A DNA stretch of 64,000 nt, from the NCBI RefSeq assembly GCF_000092045.1, contig NC_007761.1, positions 3,828,001 through 3,892,000 on the forward strand. The letters run 5' to 3'. Each line of letters begins with the position of its first letter. Positions within the stretch are counted from its first letter, which is position 1. Of the stretch, positions 17,811-26,977 are shown in pieces. A program made the position numbers and the translations under genes. This DNA is from Rhizobium etli CFN 42. GTDB lineage: Bacteria > Pseudomonadota > Alphaproteobacteria > Rhizobiales > Rhizobiaceae. The notes beneath the pieces are model-generated. The model searched no databases. It saw only the letters and a program-made list of their open reading frames with translations, and was not told the origin of the DNA.

Positions 17811-18449
17811 TCAGACCTTCAGAGCGGCGGCCTCGGCCGCAAGCTTGGTAATGCCCGTCCAGTCGCCGACTGCGACCAGTTCCTTCGGCGCGACCCAGGA
17901 ACCGCCGACACAGACGACGTTCGACAGCGAAAGATAATCCCTGGCGTTCTTCAGCGAAATGCTGCCGGTCGGGCAGAACAGCGTGCCGGCGAGCGGCGAG
18001 GAGAGCGCCTTGAGATAAGCGGCGCCACCGGCCTGCTCGGCCGGAAAGAACTTCAGCACCTGATAGCCTTCCTCACGCAGCGCCATGACTTCGCTGGCGG
18101 TCGCAGCTCCCGGAAGCAGCGGCACGTCGGAATCGGCGGCGGCATCAAGCAGCTCCTGCGTCGTGCCCGGACTGACGATGAACTTCGAGCCGGCCTCGAC
18201 AGCCGCTTTCCAATGGGCGGCATTCAGGATGGTGCCGGCGCCGACTTCGGCGCCCTCGACCTCGGCGGCGACGACGCGCACGGCCTCGAGTGCCGCCGGC
18301 GTGCGCATGGTGATCTCGATTGCTTTCAGGCCGCCTGCGACGAGCGCGCGGGCCAGCGGCACCGCCGACCTGGCATCGTCAACGATCAGGACCGGAACGA
18401 CCGGCTGGAGTTTCAGGATGGAAAGGAGCTTCTCTGTTTTCTCGCCCAT
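17811..18449 (-). CDS. eda: 2-dehydro-3-deoxy-phosphogluconate (KDPG) aldolase
   Basis: Splits KDPG into pyruvate and glyceraldehyde-3-phosphate, the last step of the Entner-Doudoroff pathway, the main glycolytic route in rhizobia. The 212-residue class-I aldolase has the catalytic Glu45 and Arg49 in 'EITMRT', the phosphate loop 'GAGT' and the Schiff-base Lys133 in 'LKFFPAE', at the same positions as in E. coli Eda. It stands alone, divergent from the CYTH gene, with edd not in the window. An alternative is a KDPGal aldolase (DgoA-like); motifs do not separate the two firmly. Confidence 0.9.
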   Translation of the reverse strand: MGEKTEKLLSILKLQPVVPVLIVDDARSAVPLARALVAGGLKAIEITMRTPAALEAVRVVAAEVEGAEVGAGTILNAAHWKAAVEAGSKFIVSPGTTQELLDAAADSDVPLLPGAATASEVMALREEGYQVLKFFPAEQAGGAAYLKALSSPLAGTLFCPTGSISLKNARDYLSLSNVVCVGGSWVAPKELVAVGDWTGITKLAAEAAALKV

Positions 18450-18604
18450 GGTCGCACGACCTCCTTGAAACGATTGAAATTCGCATCCCGAATAACGCCC
18501 TCGCCGAACCTTGTCGAGATAAAACCCGGCTGCGTGAGAAGAAGGGTATGAAATGCCTGGAAATTGGTCTACCGTGCGGCGATCGTCACAAAAGGTTCAC
18601 CGAC

Positions 18605-19093
18605 ATGGCGAAAGAGATCGAGCGGAAGTTTCTTGTACGCGGCGATGGATGGCGTTCCGCCGCCGAGAGCAAGTCTGTCCTGAGGCAAGGTTACATCGCC
18701 TCGATGGACGACCGCTCCGTCCGCGTTCGGATCCTCGACGGCAGGAAAGCGAGGCTGACGATCAAGATTGGCCGCAGTGCCATCACCCGTGACGAATTCG
18801 AATATGATATCCCGATTGCCGATGCCGAGGAGCTGTTGCAGAGCGCGATCGGCGTCGTCATCGAGAAGACGCGCTACCGCGTTCCGCATCAAGGCTTCGT
18901 CTGGGAAGTCGACGTCTTTGCCGGCGAGCATCGCGGGCTGGTGATTGCCGAGGTGGAGATGACGGCGGAGACCGACAAACCTGTCCTGCCCACCTGGCTT
19001 GGCCGCGAAGTGACCGGCGATTTCCGCTACTCCAACCAGGCCCTTGCTACAGAATACGGGCACGACAGGCATGGCCTATCGCATTCGGCCTGA
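18605..19093 (+). CDS. CYTH domain protein (inorganic triphosphatase-like)
   Basis: A 162-residue CYTH/TTM protein opening with 'EIERKFLV', the EXEXK triphosphate-tunnel signature. Alternating charged beta strands follow ('RSVRVRILDGRKARLTIK', 'VIEKTRYRV', 'IAEVEM'), supplying the metal- and phosphate-binding residues. Such proteins hydrolyse inorganic triphosphate or related polyphosphates. The ATG at 18605 directly precedes the signature. The CHAD gene starts 23 bases before this stop, giving CYTH and CHAD as two overlapping genes rather than the common single fusion. Confidence 0.88.
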   Translation: MAKEIERKFLVRGDGWRSAAESKSVLRQGYIASMDDRSVRVRILDGRKARLTIKIGRSAITRDEFEYDIPIADAEELLQSAIGVVIEKTRYRVPHQGFVWEVDVFAGEHRGLVIAEVEMTAETDKPVLPTWLGREVTGDFRYSNQALATEYGHDRHGLSHSA

Positions 19094-19979
19094 CGCCGAT
19101 TTCACCCAGGCATTCCGGAGCATCGCGACCGAGCAGCTGGAAGGTGCCATTACCTTTCTCGAAGAGCGGCCGGACGGTGCGCACGAGGCGATCCATTCCT
19201 TCCGAAAAAACCTGAAGCGATTGCGCTCGCTCTACCGGCTCGTCGCGCGCGAGGTGCCGGATTTCCAAGAGCAAGAAAATGCAAGACTGCGCGATGCCGC
19301 GCGCGCGCTTTCGGCCATACGCGACGCTGCCGCGCTCATCGGTACCGCGCAATATCTGCAGCATTCAGCCCGCGGGAAAGAGGAAGGCGAGGCTCTCGGC
19401 CGGATCGTCATTATTCTCGAGGGGCGCCGCGACTGGATGGCGAAGGCCGAGAGCGGCCTGCAACAGCGGCTGATGGAAACCCCAGGCGTACTGAAGGAGG
19501 CGATCGCGGCTTTGGATGGCGTTTCCTTCGATGGCAGCCATCGCAAGAACGCCCGCATGCTGGCGAAGAGCTGGCGCCGCACCGCGCGCAAGGCGAAGGC
19601 TGCACTTGCCAGGTGCCACGGCGATGCATTGGCTGGGGATTTCCACGATCTGCGCAAACGCACCTACGATTATCGGCTCTACCACGCTCTTTTGCGCGAC
19701 ATCTGGCCGGGCGCGATGAAGGCCAAGCGCGATGTGGCCAAGGAGCTCGTCGAGGATCTCGGCCACATCCATGACCTTGCCGTACTCTGTGAGCTGGTCG
19801 AAGCCGAGCCGCAGCTCTTCACCCGCAACGACGATCTGGCGCATCTTCTTGACGCGATTATCTTCCGCCAGCAGGAAGACCGGCGGCAAGCCCTCCTCAA
19901 AGCCGAAACCGTTTTCGCCGATGATCCCGACGAGGAATCGGAGCGTATCGCGCTTCTCTGGCTGACGGCTGCGAATTGA
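19071..19979 (+). CDS. CHAD domain protein
   Basis: A 302-residue all-helical CHAD protein. The conserved His/Arg-Lys face is visible: '[22 protein letters not shown]' near residues 35-55 and '[18 protein letters not shown]' near 195-212. CHAD domains bind polyphosphate, often with a CYTH partner. The ATG at 19071 lies inside the CYTH gene's end, showing coupling; an ATG-like start at 19044 is less likely. Together the pair should act on or sense polyphosphate in the cytosol. Confidence 0.88.
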   Translation: MAYRIRPDADFTQAFRSIATEQLEGAITFLEERPDGAHEAIHSFRKNLKRLRSLYRLVAREVPDFQEQENARLRDAARALSAIRDAAALIGTAQYLQHSARGKEEGEALGRIVIILEGRRDWMAKAESGLQQRLMETPGVLKEAIAALDGVSFDGSHRKNARMLAKSWRRTARKAKAALARCHGDALAGDFHDLRKRTYDYRLYHALLRDIWPGAMKAKRDVAKELVEDLGHIHDLAVLCELVEAEPQLFTRNDDLAHLLDAIIFRQQEDRRQALLKAETVFADDPDEESERIALLWLTAAN

Positions 19980-20065
19980 GCGATGGCAGGCGCGATCCTG
20001 AAGGCGGACGACCGCCTTCTCGGAAGGCAATTGCGCGATCGGTCAATTTTCTGTATTTCCCGCCC

Positions 20066-20995
20066 ATGACCGACAGCCTGATACACACCGGCCCGTTCCT
20101 CGTAGCGGCGCTCTACCATTTCGTATCCGTGCCGCGCTTTGCCAGCTTGCAGGCTCCGCTGCAGGCGCTGAGCGAGGAAAATGGCGTCAAGGGAACGCTG
20201 CTTTTGGCGCATGAGGGCATCAACGGTACGATCGCGGGACCGGATGCCGGCATTCACGCCGTGCTCGCCTTCCTGCGTGCGCAGCCGGAATTTGCGCGCC
20301 TAGAGCACAAGGAAAGCCGCGCCTCCAAAATGCCCTTCCTGCGCATGAAGGTGAAGCTGAAGAAGGAAATCGTCACCATGGGAGTCGAGGACATCGACCC
20401 CAACAAGGTGGTTGGCACCTATGTGGCACCCAGGGACTGGAATGCGCTGATCTCCGATCCCGATACGATCGTCATCGACACCCGCAACGACTATGAGACG
20501 GCAATTGGTACCTTTCGCGGCGCGCTCGACCCCAAGACCAAGACATTCCGCGAATTTCCGGATTGGGTGCGCCGGAATACAGGGCTGCACAACAAGCCGA
20601 AAGTCGCCATGTATTGCACCGGCGGCATACGCTGCGAGAAGGCCACGGCCTTCATGAAGGCCGAGGGTTTCGACGAGGTCTATCATCTGAAGGGCGGCAT
20701 CCTGAAATATCTGGAGGAAGTGCCGCAGGAAGAAAGCCTCTGGGAGGGCGCCTGCTTCGTGTTCGATGAACGTGTATCCGTCGAACACGGCCTGAAGGAA
20801 GGTGAGCACCGGCTGTGCCACGCCTGCCGCAACCCGATCACTTCAGAGGAAATCACCTCGCCACTCTACGAGGAAGGCGTTTCCTGCAGCCACTGCTATC
20901 ACACGCGCACGGAGGAAGACCGGCTGCGCTACCGTCAGCGGCAGCTTCAGATCGCGCTGGCAAGAAAACGCGGCCAGCGGCATATCGGCAGCTGA
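20066..20995 (+). CDS. trhO: tRNA uridine(34) hydroxylase, rhodanese-like
   Basis: Oxygen-dependent 5-hydroxylation of U34 in tRNAs (TrhO/YceA family). The 309-residue protein has the N-terminal acylphosphatase-like domain ('[14 protein letters not shown]', '[10 protein letters not shown]') and then a rhodanese domain with '[15 protein letters not shown]' and the active-site loop '[15 protein letters not shown]' (Cys184, Cys190). The C-terminus carries Cys pairs (CHAC, CSHC) that could bind zinc. The ATG at 20066 starts the conserved region. It is 86 bases downstream of the CHAD gene on the same strand. Confidence 0.92.
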   Translation: MTDSLIHTGPFLVAALYHFVSVPRFASLQAPLQALSEENGVKGTLLLAHEGINGTIAGPDAGIHAVLAFLRAQPEFARLEHKESRASKMPFLRMKVKLKKEIVTMGVEDIDPNKVVGTYVAPRDWNALISDPDTIVIDTRNDYETAIGTFRGALDPKTKTFREFPDWVRRNTGLHNKPKVAMYCTGGIRCEKATAFMKAEGFDEVYHLKGGILKYLEEVPQEESLWEGACFVFDERVSVEHGLKEGEHRLCHACRNPITSEEITSPLYEEGVSCSHCYHTRTEEDRLRYRQRQLQIALARKRGQRHIGS

Positions 20996-21037
20996 CCTGT
21001 CCCCGTTGGACGGGCTTGCGCCCCGAGAATTTCGCCG

Positions 21038-23251
21038 TCAAGCCGCGCCGAGGCGGCGCCGGGTTGATTGCTCCGCAGTACGAAGCTCGTCGAGCATCTC
21101 GGTAATTCGCTCGGCCGTCAGAGGCTTTCCGAACAAATAGCCCTGCAGACAGTCGCAGCCGAACAGGCGCATGGCGACCGCCTGCCCCTCGGTCTCTATG
21201 CCTTCAGCCGTCACCGGGATATCGAGCGAGCGGGCGAGCGCCACCGTCGCCTGCAGCATTTCCCGCTGACGCTTGTCCTCATTGACGCCCATGACCAGCG
21301 AGCGGTCGATCTTGATGCGATCGAAGCCGAACTGCCTGAGATAACCGATCGAGGAGAAGCCGGAACCGAAGTCGTCGAGCGCCACCTTGACCCCCAGCCC
21401 CTTCAGCCGTTCGATCGATTGGCGAGTGCGCTGCGGATTCTGGATCATGTAACCTTCGGTGATCTCGAGAGTGATGCGGCTGGCCTCGATCTCCGTCTGC
21501 TTCAACACGTAGCGCACATAGTCGGTGAAGGCGGGGTTGCGGAACTGGCCGGGCGAGACATTGACCGAGACGTTCAGTTCCGGCCACTGCTTGGCAGTCT
21601 CGCAGGCCTTGCGCAGCACGAACAGGCCGAGCGATTCAATCAGGCCGCTGGTCTCGGCGATCGGAATGAACAGCTCGGGGGAAACCGGGCCGTGGCCCGG
21701 ACGGTTCCAGCGCACCAGCGCCTCGACGCCGGTCAGCGCATGCGTGCCCGCATCGACCAGTGGCTGATAGGCAAGCGTCAGGTCGCCGCTTTCGATGGCG
21801 ATTCTGAGATCGAGCTCCAGCGCATTGCGCTGCTCGCGGTCCGCATCCATCGACGGATCGTAGAGCGTCATGCGTGCGCGGCCGGCCTCCTTCGCCTTGT
21901 ACATGGCCAAATCGGAACGGCGCACCAGCTCTTCGCGGTCGATCGCGCCGGCAGGCGACATGGCAATGCCGATGCTGGCGCCGACGACGACGACGCGGCG
22001 ACCAATCTCCAGCGGCTCGACCAGAAAATCGAGGATCTGCTCGGAAAGCTGCAGCGCGGCAGCATTCTCGCCGTCAGAGAGAAAGGCGATCGCAAATTCA
22101 TCCCCGCCGATGCGGGCAAGCACCGCGCCCTGCGGGATCAACACCTTGAGCCCGGCCGCGACCGCCCGGATCAACTGGTCGCCGGTGCCGTGTCCATAAC
22201 TGTCATTGACTTCCTTGAAACCGTCGAGGTCGAGATAGAGGAGCAGCACGTTGCGCTTGCTCTGGCGGGCTTCGGCGACGAAACGGTCGACGGCGAGCCC
22301 GAGGCCGTCGCGATTGGACAGACCGCTCAGCCTGTCGCGCAGCGCCTCCTCGCGGGCGCTGTTTTCCTCTGCCTTCAGGCGGCGGCCGGCGAGCCAGCCG
22401 ATGGCCAGCAGCACCATAAAGAACATGCCGACGAGACCGAGAGCCTCGAAGACCATCGGCCGCACCTGGGCATAGGCCATATTCCCCGGTGAGCGCGAGG
22501 TCCAGACGAGCTTGCCGAGCGTTGCCCCCATCGGATCGACGATGGGCACGAGATAGTTGGCTTTGAACGTCGCCGGCGCCAGCCTCAATCCGCCGATGAC
22601 GTAGGTCTGGCCGAGCGCGCTCACCCTGTCGTCATCGAGATGACGGGCGAAAATGAGATAGCGATGTTGCCCGACAGGCACATCGAGCGCCCCGGATTTT
22701 TGCCGTACCAGCGCCACGCCGGCAGCGGCAATCCCCCGTTTGGTGCCGACGAAACCGACGGCCTGAGGACGGTCCGCCGGGCCGGCCGCTTTGACCGTGT
22801 CGAGCAGCTTCCAGAGAGAAGGCGCGAAGAAATCCGCGGGCGGCTCCTCCATCGGTTTGCCGTCGCGATAGGCCATGATGGAATTCTTCGCATCATCGAC
22901 AACGATCGCCATGTCGAAAAGCGAACTGTTGACCGACATCTCGCCGTAATTGCTGACCGTCCACGCCATGCCTTCGGGCGTGTAGACGTTGGCGGCGGCG
23001 TCGTCCCAGGCGGCATAATCGTCGAGCGTCGCACCGAGCTGATCCTCAAAGGTTTTCAACGCGCCGATCGTCGTTTCGCGCGAGCGCTCGTCATCAAGGA
23101 GATTGGCATTTTCGGCTACGCGTTCGAGTGCCGTCATCACCATGATGGTGGCGACCGCGACGATGACCGCAAAGGAAAACAGCACGCCGGTGACGGTGAT
23201 GTGACGGCCTATTCCCGATCCCTTGCGCTGCAATTTTCCCAGTATCTGCAT
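21038..23251 (-). CDS. Membrane-bound GGDEF-EAL c-di-GMP protein with CHASE4-like sensor
   Basis: A 737-residue signalling protein. A transmembrane helix (~17-40), a periplasmic CHASE4-like domain ('DDYAAWDDAAANVY', residues ~78-92), a second helix (~270-292), a GGDEF domain with intact 'RIGGDEFAIAF', and an EAL domain with 'GVEALVRW', 'DDFGSGFSS' and 'QGYLFGKP'. Both catalytic signatures look complete, so it could make and break c-di-GMP depending on an external signal. The gene is monocistronic, convergent with trhO. Confidence 0.92.
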   Translation of the reverse strand: MQILGKLQRKGSGIGRHITVTGVLFSFAVIVAVATIMVMTALERVAENANLLDDERSRETTIGALKTFEDQLGATLDDYAAWDDAAANVYTPEGMAWTVSNYGEMSVNSSLFDMAIVVDDAKNSIMAYRDGKPMEEPPADFFAPSLWKLLDTVKAAGPADRPQAVGFVGTKRGIAAAGVALVRQKSGALDVPVGQHRYLIFARHLDDDRVSALGQTYVIGGLRLAPATFKANYLVPIVDPMGATLGKLVWTSRSPGNMAYAQVRPMVFEALGLVGMFFMVLLAIGWLAGRRLKAEENSAREEALRDRLSGLSNRDGLGLAVDRFVAEARQSKRNVLLLYLDLDGFKEVNDSYGHGTGDQLIRAVAAGLKVLIPQGAVLARIGGDEFAIAFLSDGENAAALQLSEQILDFLVEPLEIGRRVVVVGASIGIAMSPAGAIDREELVRRSDLAMYKAKEAGRARMTLYDPSMDADREQRNALELDLRIAIESGDLTLAYQPLVDAGTHALTGVEALVRWNRPGHGPVSPELFIPIAETSGLIESLGLFVLRKACETAKQWPELNVSVNVSPGQFRNPAFTDYVRYVLKQTEIEASRITLEITEGYMIQNPQRTRQSIERLKGLGVKVALDDFGSGFSSIGYLRQFGFDRIKIDRSLVMGVNEDKRQREMLQATVALARSLDIPVTAEGIETEGQAVAMRLFGCDCLQGYLFGKPLTAERITEMLDELRTAEQSTRRRLGAA

Positions 23252-23390
23252 TACGGCTCCCTGACCATCGCACTTTGGCAGTCAAGGGTTCAAAAACGTT
23301 TAAGCAACCGCCTGTTGCAGGTTTCCGAGGGTTATTTTCCCCGTCCGAACATGGCGCATTGCGGCCGCCTGCCGGCGGAATTCCGGCCTA

Positions 23391-23432
23391 GAGCATGTCT
23401 TTGCGATGGAAACATGCGTAAAAACAAAGAGG
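23391..23432. repeat. Degenerate rhizobial intergenic repeat
   Basis: The stretch starts TAGAGCATG and ends ACATGCGTAAAAACAAAG, matching the ends of a palindromic intergenic repeat common in Rhizobium. The internal part looks shortened. Confidence 0.5.
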
Positions 23433-23435
23433 GAC

Positions 23436-23469
23436 AGGCGTTGCGTGCATTGTACCATGCAACGCGCCT
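23436..23469 (-). terminator. Probable terminator of the beta-glucosidase gene
   Basis: An imperfect GC-rich hairpin (AGGCG/CGCCT outer arms, TGCAT/ATGCA inner arms). Read on the minus strand it is followed by a T-rich run within 15 bases, just after the beta-glucosidase stop. Confidence 0.5.
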
Positions 23470-23480
23470 GAGACCGGCTA

Positions 23481-24854
23481 TCAACCCGGCTTGTGATTGC
23501 CTTTCGGAAATTGTCCCGCCAGGTCGCGATACCACTTGCCGCTCTTCTTCACCGTCCGCCGCTGTGTCTCATAATCGACATGGACGAGGCCGAAGCGCAT
23601 ACGGTAGCCTTCCGCCCACTCGAAATTGTCCATCAGGCTCCAGGCGAAATAGCCGCGCAAGGGATAACCGTCCTTGATGAGATCTGCCAGGACGTCAAGA
23701 TGGTCGCCAAGATAGTCGAGGCGCATCGTGTCATCGACCTCGCCATCGGCGACACCTGTGTTGTCGCAGGCACCGTTCTCGGTGATGTAGCAGTCCGGCA
23801 GTTCGTAGCGGCGATAGAGGTCTTCGACGAGGAGCTTCAGGCCCGGCGCATAGATTTCCCAGCCGATATCGGTCTTGACCTCGCTTGCCGGCGGCGCTTT
23901 CACCGTCCAGGGAAAATCGCCCTTGCGGTCGGCATCGTCGGTGACGCGCTCGGGCGTGTAATAGTTCAGCCCCCACCAGTCGAGCTTCTGGCTGATCACC
24001 TTCAGGTCGCCGTCTTCGATGACAGGCATGCGGTCGCCGAGCGCTTGCACGAACGCCTTGGGATATTCGCCCTTGAAAACCGGATCGAAGAAGGCGCCGT
24101 TGTGGAACTGATGCGCGCGTTCGGCGGCAGCGAGGTCGGCAGGGCTGGTGGAACTGGCAATAATCGAGGCAGCGTTGAGCACAAGCCCGACCGGTACGTT
24201 CGGGGCCTCCGAACGGATTGCTTCGACGCCGAGACCGTGCGCAAGGTTCATGTAGTGCATGGCGTGAAGAGCGGCCTGCATATTGCGCTCGCCCGGCGCA
24301 TGGATGCCGTAGAGATGGCTGAGCCAGACGATGCACCAGGGCTCGTTGAAGGTCGCGACGGCGTCGAGACGGTCGCCAAGCCGGCTCATCACCGTTTTGG
24401 CATAGCGCTGAAAGGCATAAGCGGTTGAGCGTGCCGTCCAGCCGCCGTCACCGGCAAGCAGCAGCGGCAAGTCCCAATGGTAGAGCGTCGCGAAGGTCTT
24501 GATCCCGCGCGCCTTGCAGCCGTCGACGAGCCGGTCGTAGAAATCGAGGCCGGCCTCATTCACTGGACCCGTGCCGTCGGGAATGATGCGCGGCCAGGCG
24601 ATCGAGAAACGATAAGCCTCGACGCCCATCTCCTTGACGAGATCGAGATCCTGCTCCAGCCGGTTATAGTGATCGCAGGCAACATCGCCATTATCGCGAT
24701 TGTGGACGCGCCCGGGCATGTTGCAGAAAGCATCCCAGATGGACGGCTTGCGCCCGTCGGCCTTGCTCGCGCCCTCGATCTGGAAGGCGGCGGTGGCGAC
24801 GCCGAAGGTGAAATCGCCGGGAAAGCGGCCTGCAAGCGTATTCGCATCGATCAT
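23481..24854 (-). CDS. Glycoside hydrolase family 1 beta-glucosidase
   Basis: A 457-residue (beta/alpha)8 enzyme that removes beta-linked glucose or galactose from oligosaccharides and plant glucosides. Catalytic residues are the acid/base Glu171 in 'TFNEP' and the nucleophile Glu359 in 'YITENG'. The N-terminal 'FTFGVATAAFQIEGA' signature is present. There is no signal peptide, so it acts on imported substrates in the cytosol. It is single-gene, with no sugar transporter directly attached. Confidence 0.93.
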   Translation of the reverse strand: MIDANTLAGRFPGDFTFGVATAAFQIEGASKADGRKPSIWDAFCNMPGRVHNRDNGDVACDHYNRLEQDLDLVKEMGVEAYRFSIAWPRIIPDGTGPVNEAGLDFYDRLVDGCKARGIKTFATLYHWDLPLLLAGDGGWTARSTAYAFQRYAKTVMSRLGDRLDAVATFNEPWCIVWLSHLYGIHAPGERNMQAALHAMHYMNLAHGLGVEAIRSEAPNVPVGLVLNAASIIASSTSPADLAAAERAHQFHNGAFFDPVFKGEYPKAFVQALGDRMPVIEDGDLKVISQKLDWWGLNYYTPERVTDDADRKGDFPWTVKAPPASEVKTDIGWEIYAPGLKLLVEDLYRRYELPDCYITENGACDNTGVADGEVDDTMRLDYLGDHLDVLADLIKDGYPLRGYFAWSLMDNFEWAEGYRMRFGLVHVDYETQRRTVKKSGKWYRDLAGQFPKGNHKPG

Positions 24855-25117
24855 CTGTAAATCCCGTCTCTCAGCGTGTGAATGGATTGTTTAGGCTCGG
24901 ATTTAGCCAAGCCGGAAAACAAAGTACAGATCTGGCGGCCGAAAACTGCAACGTTACAGTAGGCCGCGAAGCGGTAGCGTCTGCAGCACTTCGTCGCGTT
25001 CACCCGCCGCGCTCTCCGACGCTGACCGCTCTCATAATGCGAACGTCAGAGTCGAGACTTGCCGCCGCGCCCACGATCACCGACACGGCCAAAACATCGC
25101 AACATGAAAGGAATCCG

Positions 25118-25485
25118 ATGCTGTCTTCGATCCATCTGCTGCAGCCGCACCTGCTGAGCCTGCTGCGCATCATCTCGTCGCTCGTGCTTTTCAGCTATGG
25201 CACGCAGAAGATCCTGCATTTTCCGGCCGCGGCAAGCGTGCCGCCGATGGGCTCGCTCTCCTGGATTGCCGGGCTGCTCGAACTCACTCTCGGCTTTCTG
25301 GTGCTGGTCGGCTTCCAGACCCGAATCGCAGCTTTCGTGCTTTCGGGCTGATGGCCTTCGCCTATTTCATCGGGAATGCGGGAAGGAGCTTTTATCCCGC
25401 GCAGAATGGCGTCGTCGAGGCGATCCTGTTCTGCTTCTTATTTCTTTATCTGGTGGCGCCGGGCCGCTCAGCGTCGACGGCCTGA
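25118..25485 (+). pseudogene. DoxX family membrane protein, frameshifted
   Basis: The reading frame starts at an ATG with AAAGGA upstream and encodes a DoxX-like N-terminal part ('SLVLFSYGTQKILHFP', 'GLLELTLGFLVLVGF'), then hits TGA at 25349-25351. In the next frame the family continues without a gap ('LMAFAYFIGNAGRSFYP', 'FLFLYLVAPG') to a TGA at 25483-25485. Adding one base in 'TCGGGCTGATG' would restore a normal protein of about 122 residues. Either the gene is inactivated or the base was lost in sequencing. DoxX proteins are four-helix membrane proteins linked to redox functions. Confidence 0.8.
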
Positions 25486-25590
25486 TGAAGCGCCGCACTG
25501 CGGCCTGACGAAGGACGGGCAAGCCGAGGCAGCCAATGGCCGCCTCGGCATTGTCGCGGGCTCCGTCCATTTCACGCGAATCGCCAAGCC

Positions 25591-26778
25591 TCAGAGCTTG
25601 ACCCACGCCCCGTTTTTCTTCGACGAGGCGACACAAGCTTCGACGAAGGCGACACCCTTCACACCGTCGTCAACCGTGGGATAGACCACTGCCTTGTCGA
25701 CCGCCTTGCCCTTCTTGCGGGCATTGATTGCATGTGCGGCTTCCGTATAGATCGTCGCGAAGGCCTCGAGGTAACCTTCTGGATGGCCTGACGGCACGCG
25801 CGTAACGCGGCCAGCAGCCGCTCCGGCACTGGCGCCGCCACGCGTGATCAGCCGCTTCGGCTCCCCGAAAGGCGTGTACCAGAGATAGTTCGGATCCTTC
25901 TGGGTCCATTCCAGTCCGCCCTTGCTGCCGTAGACACGGACCATCAGGCCGTTCTCATGGCCAGGCGCGACCTGGCTGCACCAGAGCATACCCTTAGCCG
26001 GCTTCTCCGACCCCTTCGCCTTGAAGCGCAGCATGACGTGAGCATTATCATCCAGCCGGCGGCCGGGCACGAAACTGTCGAGATCGGCGGCCAGGCTGTC
26101 GAGCTCCAGGCCCGTGATGAAGGAGGCAAGGTTATAGGCATGCGTGCCGATATCGCCTGTGGAGCCGCCGACGCCGGACTGGGCCGGATCGGTGCGCCAG
26201 GCGGCCTGCTTCTGGCCGGTCTGCTCGACGGCTTCCGTCAGCCAGTCCTGCGGATATTCGGCCTGGACGACCCTTATGTCGCCGAGTTCGCCGTTGGCGA
26301 CCATCTCGCGTGCCTGGCGGACCATTGGATAACCGGTGTAATTATGCGTCAGCACGAAGAGCGCGCCGCTCTCGTCGGCCACCTTTTTCAGCTTCTTCGC
26401 ATCGGCGAGGTTCGATGTCAGCGGCTTGTCGCAGATGACATGGATGCCGCGCTTCAGGAATTCCTTGGCCGCATCGTAATGCACATGGTTCGGCGTGACG
26501 ATCGCCACCGCCTCGATGCCATTCTTCAGCTTCGCCTCGCGGATGGCCATCTCGCGGTAGCTGGAATAGGTCCGTGACGGGTCGAGACCGAGGTCTCGCC
26601 CGGACTGAACCGCCTTCTCAGGCGTCGACGACAATGCGCCGGCGATGAGATCGTACTGATCGTCGATGCGCGCCGCGATCCGGTGCACCGCACCGATAAA
26701 CGCGCCCGCACCGCCGCCCACCATGCCGAGCCGGATGCGCGGCTCGCGGGTCTGTTCCGATGATGCTTCGATTGCCAT
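25591..26778 (-). CDS. Gfo/Idh/MocA family sugar dehydrogenase
   Basis: A 395-residue NAD(P)-dependent oxidoreductase acting on sugars or inositols in the cytosol. N-terminal Rossmann domain with 'LGMVGGGAGAFIGAVHR', the family's 'CDKPLTSNLADAKKL' (catalytic Lys in EKP-like position) and a C-terminal dimerisation domain with 'GDIGTHAYNLASF', holding the conserved Asp/His. GGAGG precedes the ATG at 26778. It follows the sugar isomerase/epimerase gene on the same strand, separated by a palindromic repeat of about 140 bases. The pair suggests oxidation then isomerisation of a rare sugar or polyol. Confidence 0.88.
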   Translation of the reverse strand: MAIEASSEQTREPRIRLGMVGGGAGAFIGAVHRIAARIDDQYDLIAGALSSTPEKAVQSGRDLGLDPSRTYSSYREMAIREAKLKNGIEAVAIVTPNHVHYDAAKEFLKRGIHVICDKPLTSNLADAKKLKKVADESGALFVLTHNYTGYPMVRQAREMVANGELGDIRVVQAEYPQDWLTEAVEQTGQKQAAWRTDPAQSGVGGSTGDIGTHAYNLASFITGLELDSLAADLDSFVPGRRLDDNAHVMLRFKAKGSEKPAKGMLWCSQVAPGHENGLMVRVYGSKGGLEWTQKDPNYLWYTPFGEPKRLITRGGASAGAAAGRVTRVPSGHPEGYLEAFATIYTEAAHAINARKKGKAVDKAVVYPTVDDGVKGVAFVEACVASSKKNGAWVKL

Positions 26779-26814
26779 TCTTGTCCTCCTGAAATTTGAA
26801 TTTGGTGCGGATGC

Positions 26815-26954
26815 GCCCCTCATCCGGCTGGCGCCACCTCTCCCCGTTCAGATGGGAAGAGGGGATATGCCGCACCGTCTCCGTCCCCCTCCAACATTTC
26901 GCTGGGCAAGTCCCCTCTCCCCGTCAGAAGGGGGAGAGGGTTAGGGTGAGGGGC
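26815..26954. repeat. Palindromic intergenic repeat
   Basis: Outer arms GCCCCTCA and TGAGGGGC, 140 bases apart end to end, enclose nested hairpins including CCCTCTCCCC/GGGGGAGAGGG. It sits between the isomerase and dehydrogenase genes of the same strand. Elements with such 'CCCTCATCC' ends recur in rhizobial genomes; a related one occurs at 34714-34832. Confidence 0.75.
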
Positions 26955-26977
26955 AGGCTCCCGGCATGCCCGAAGTC

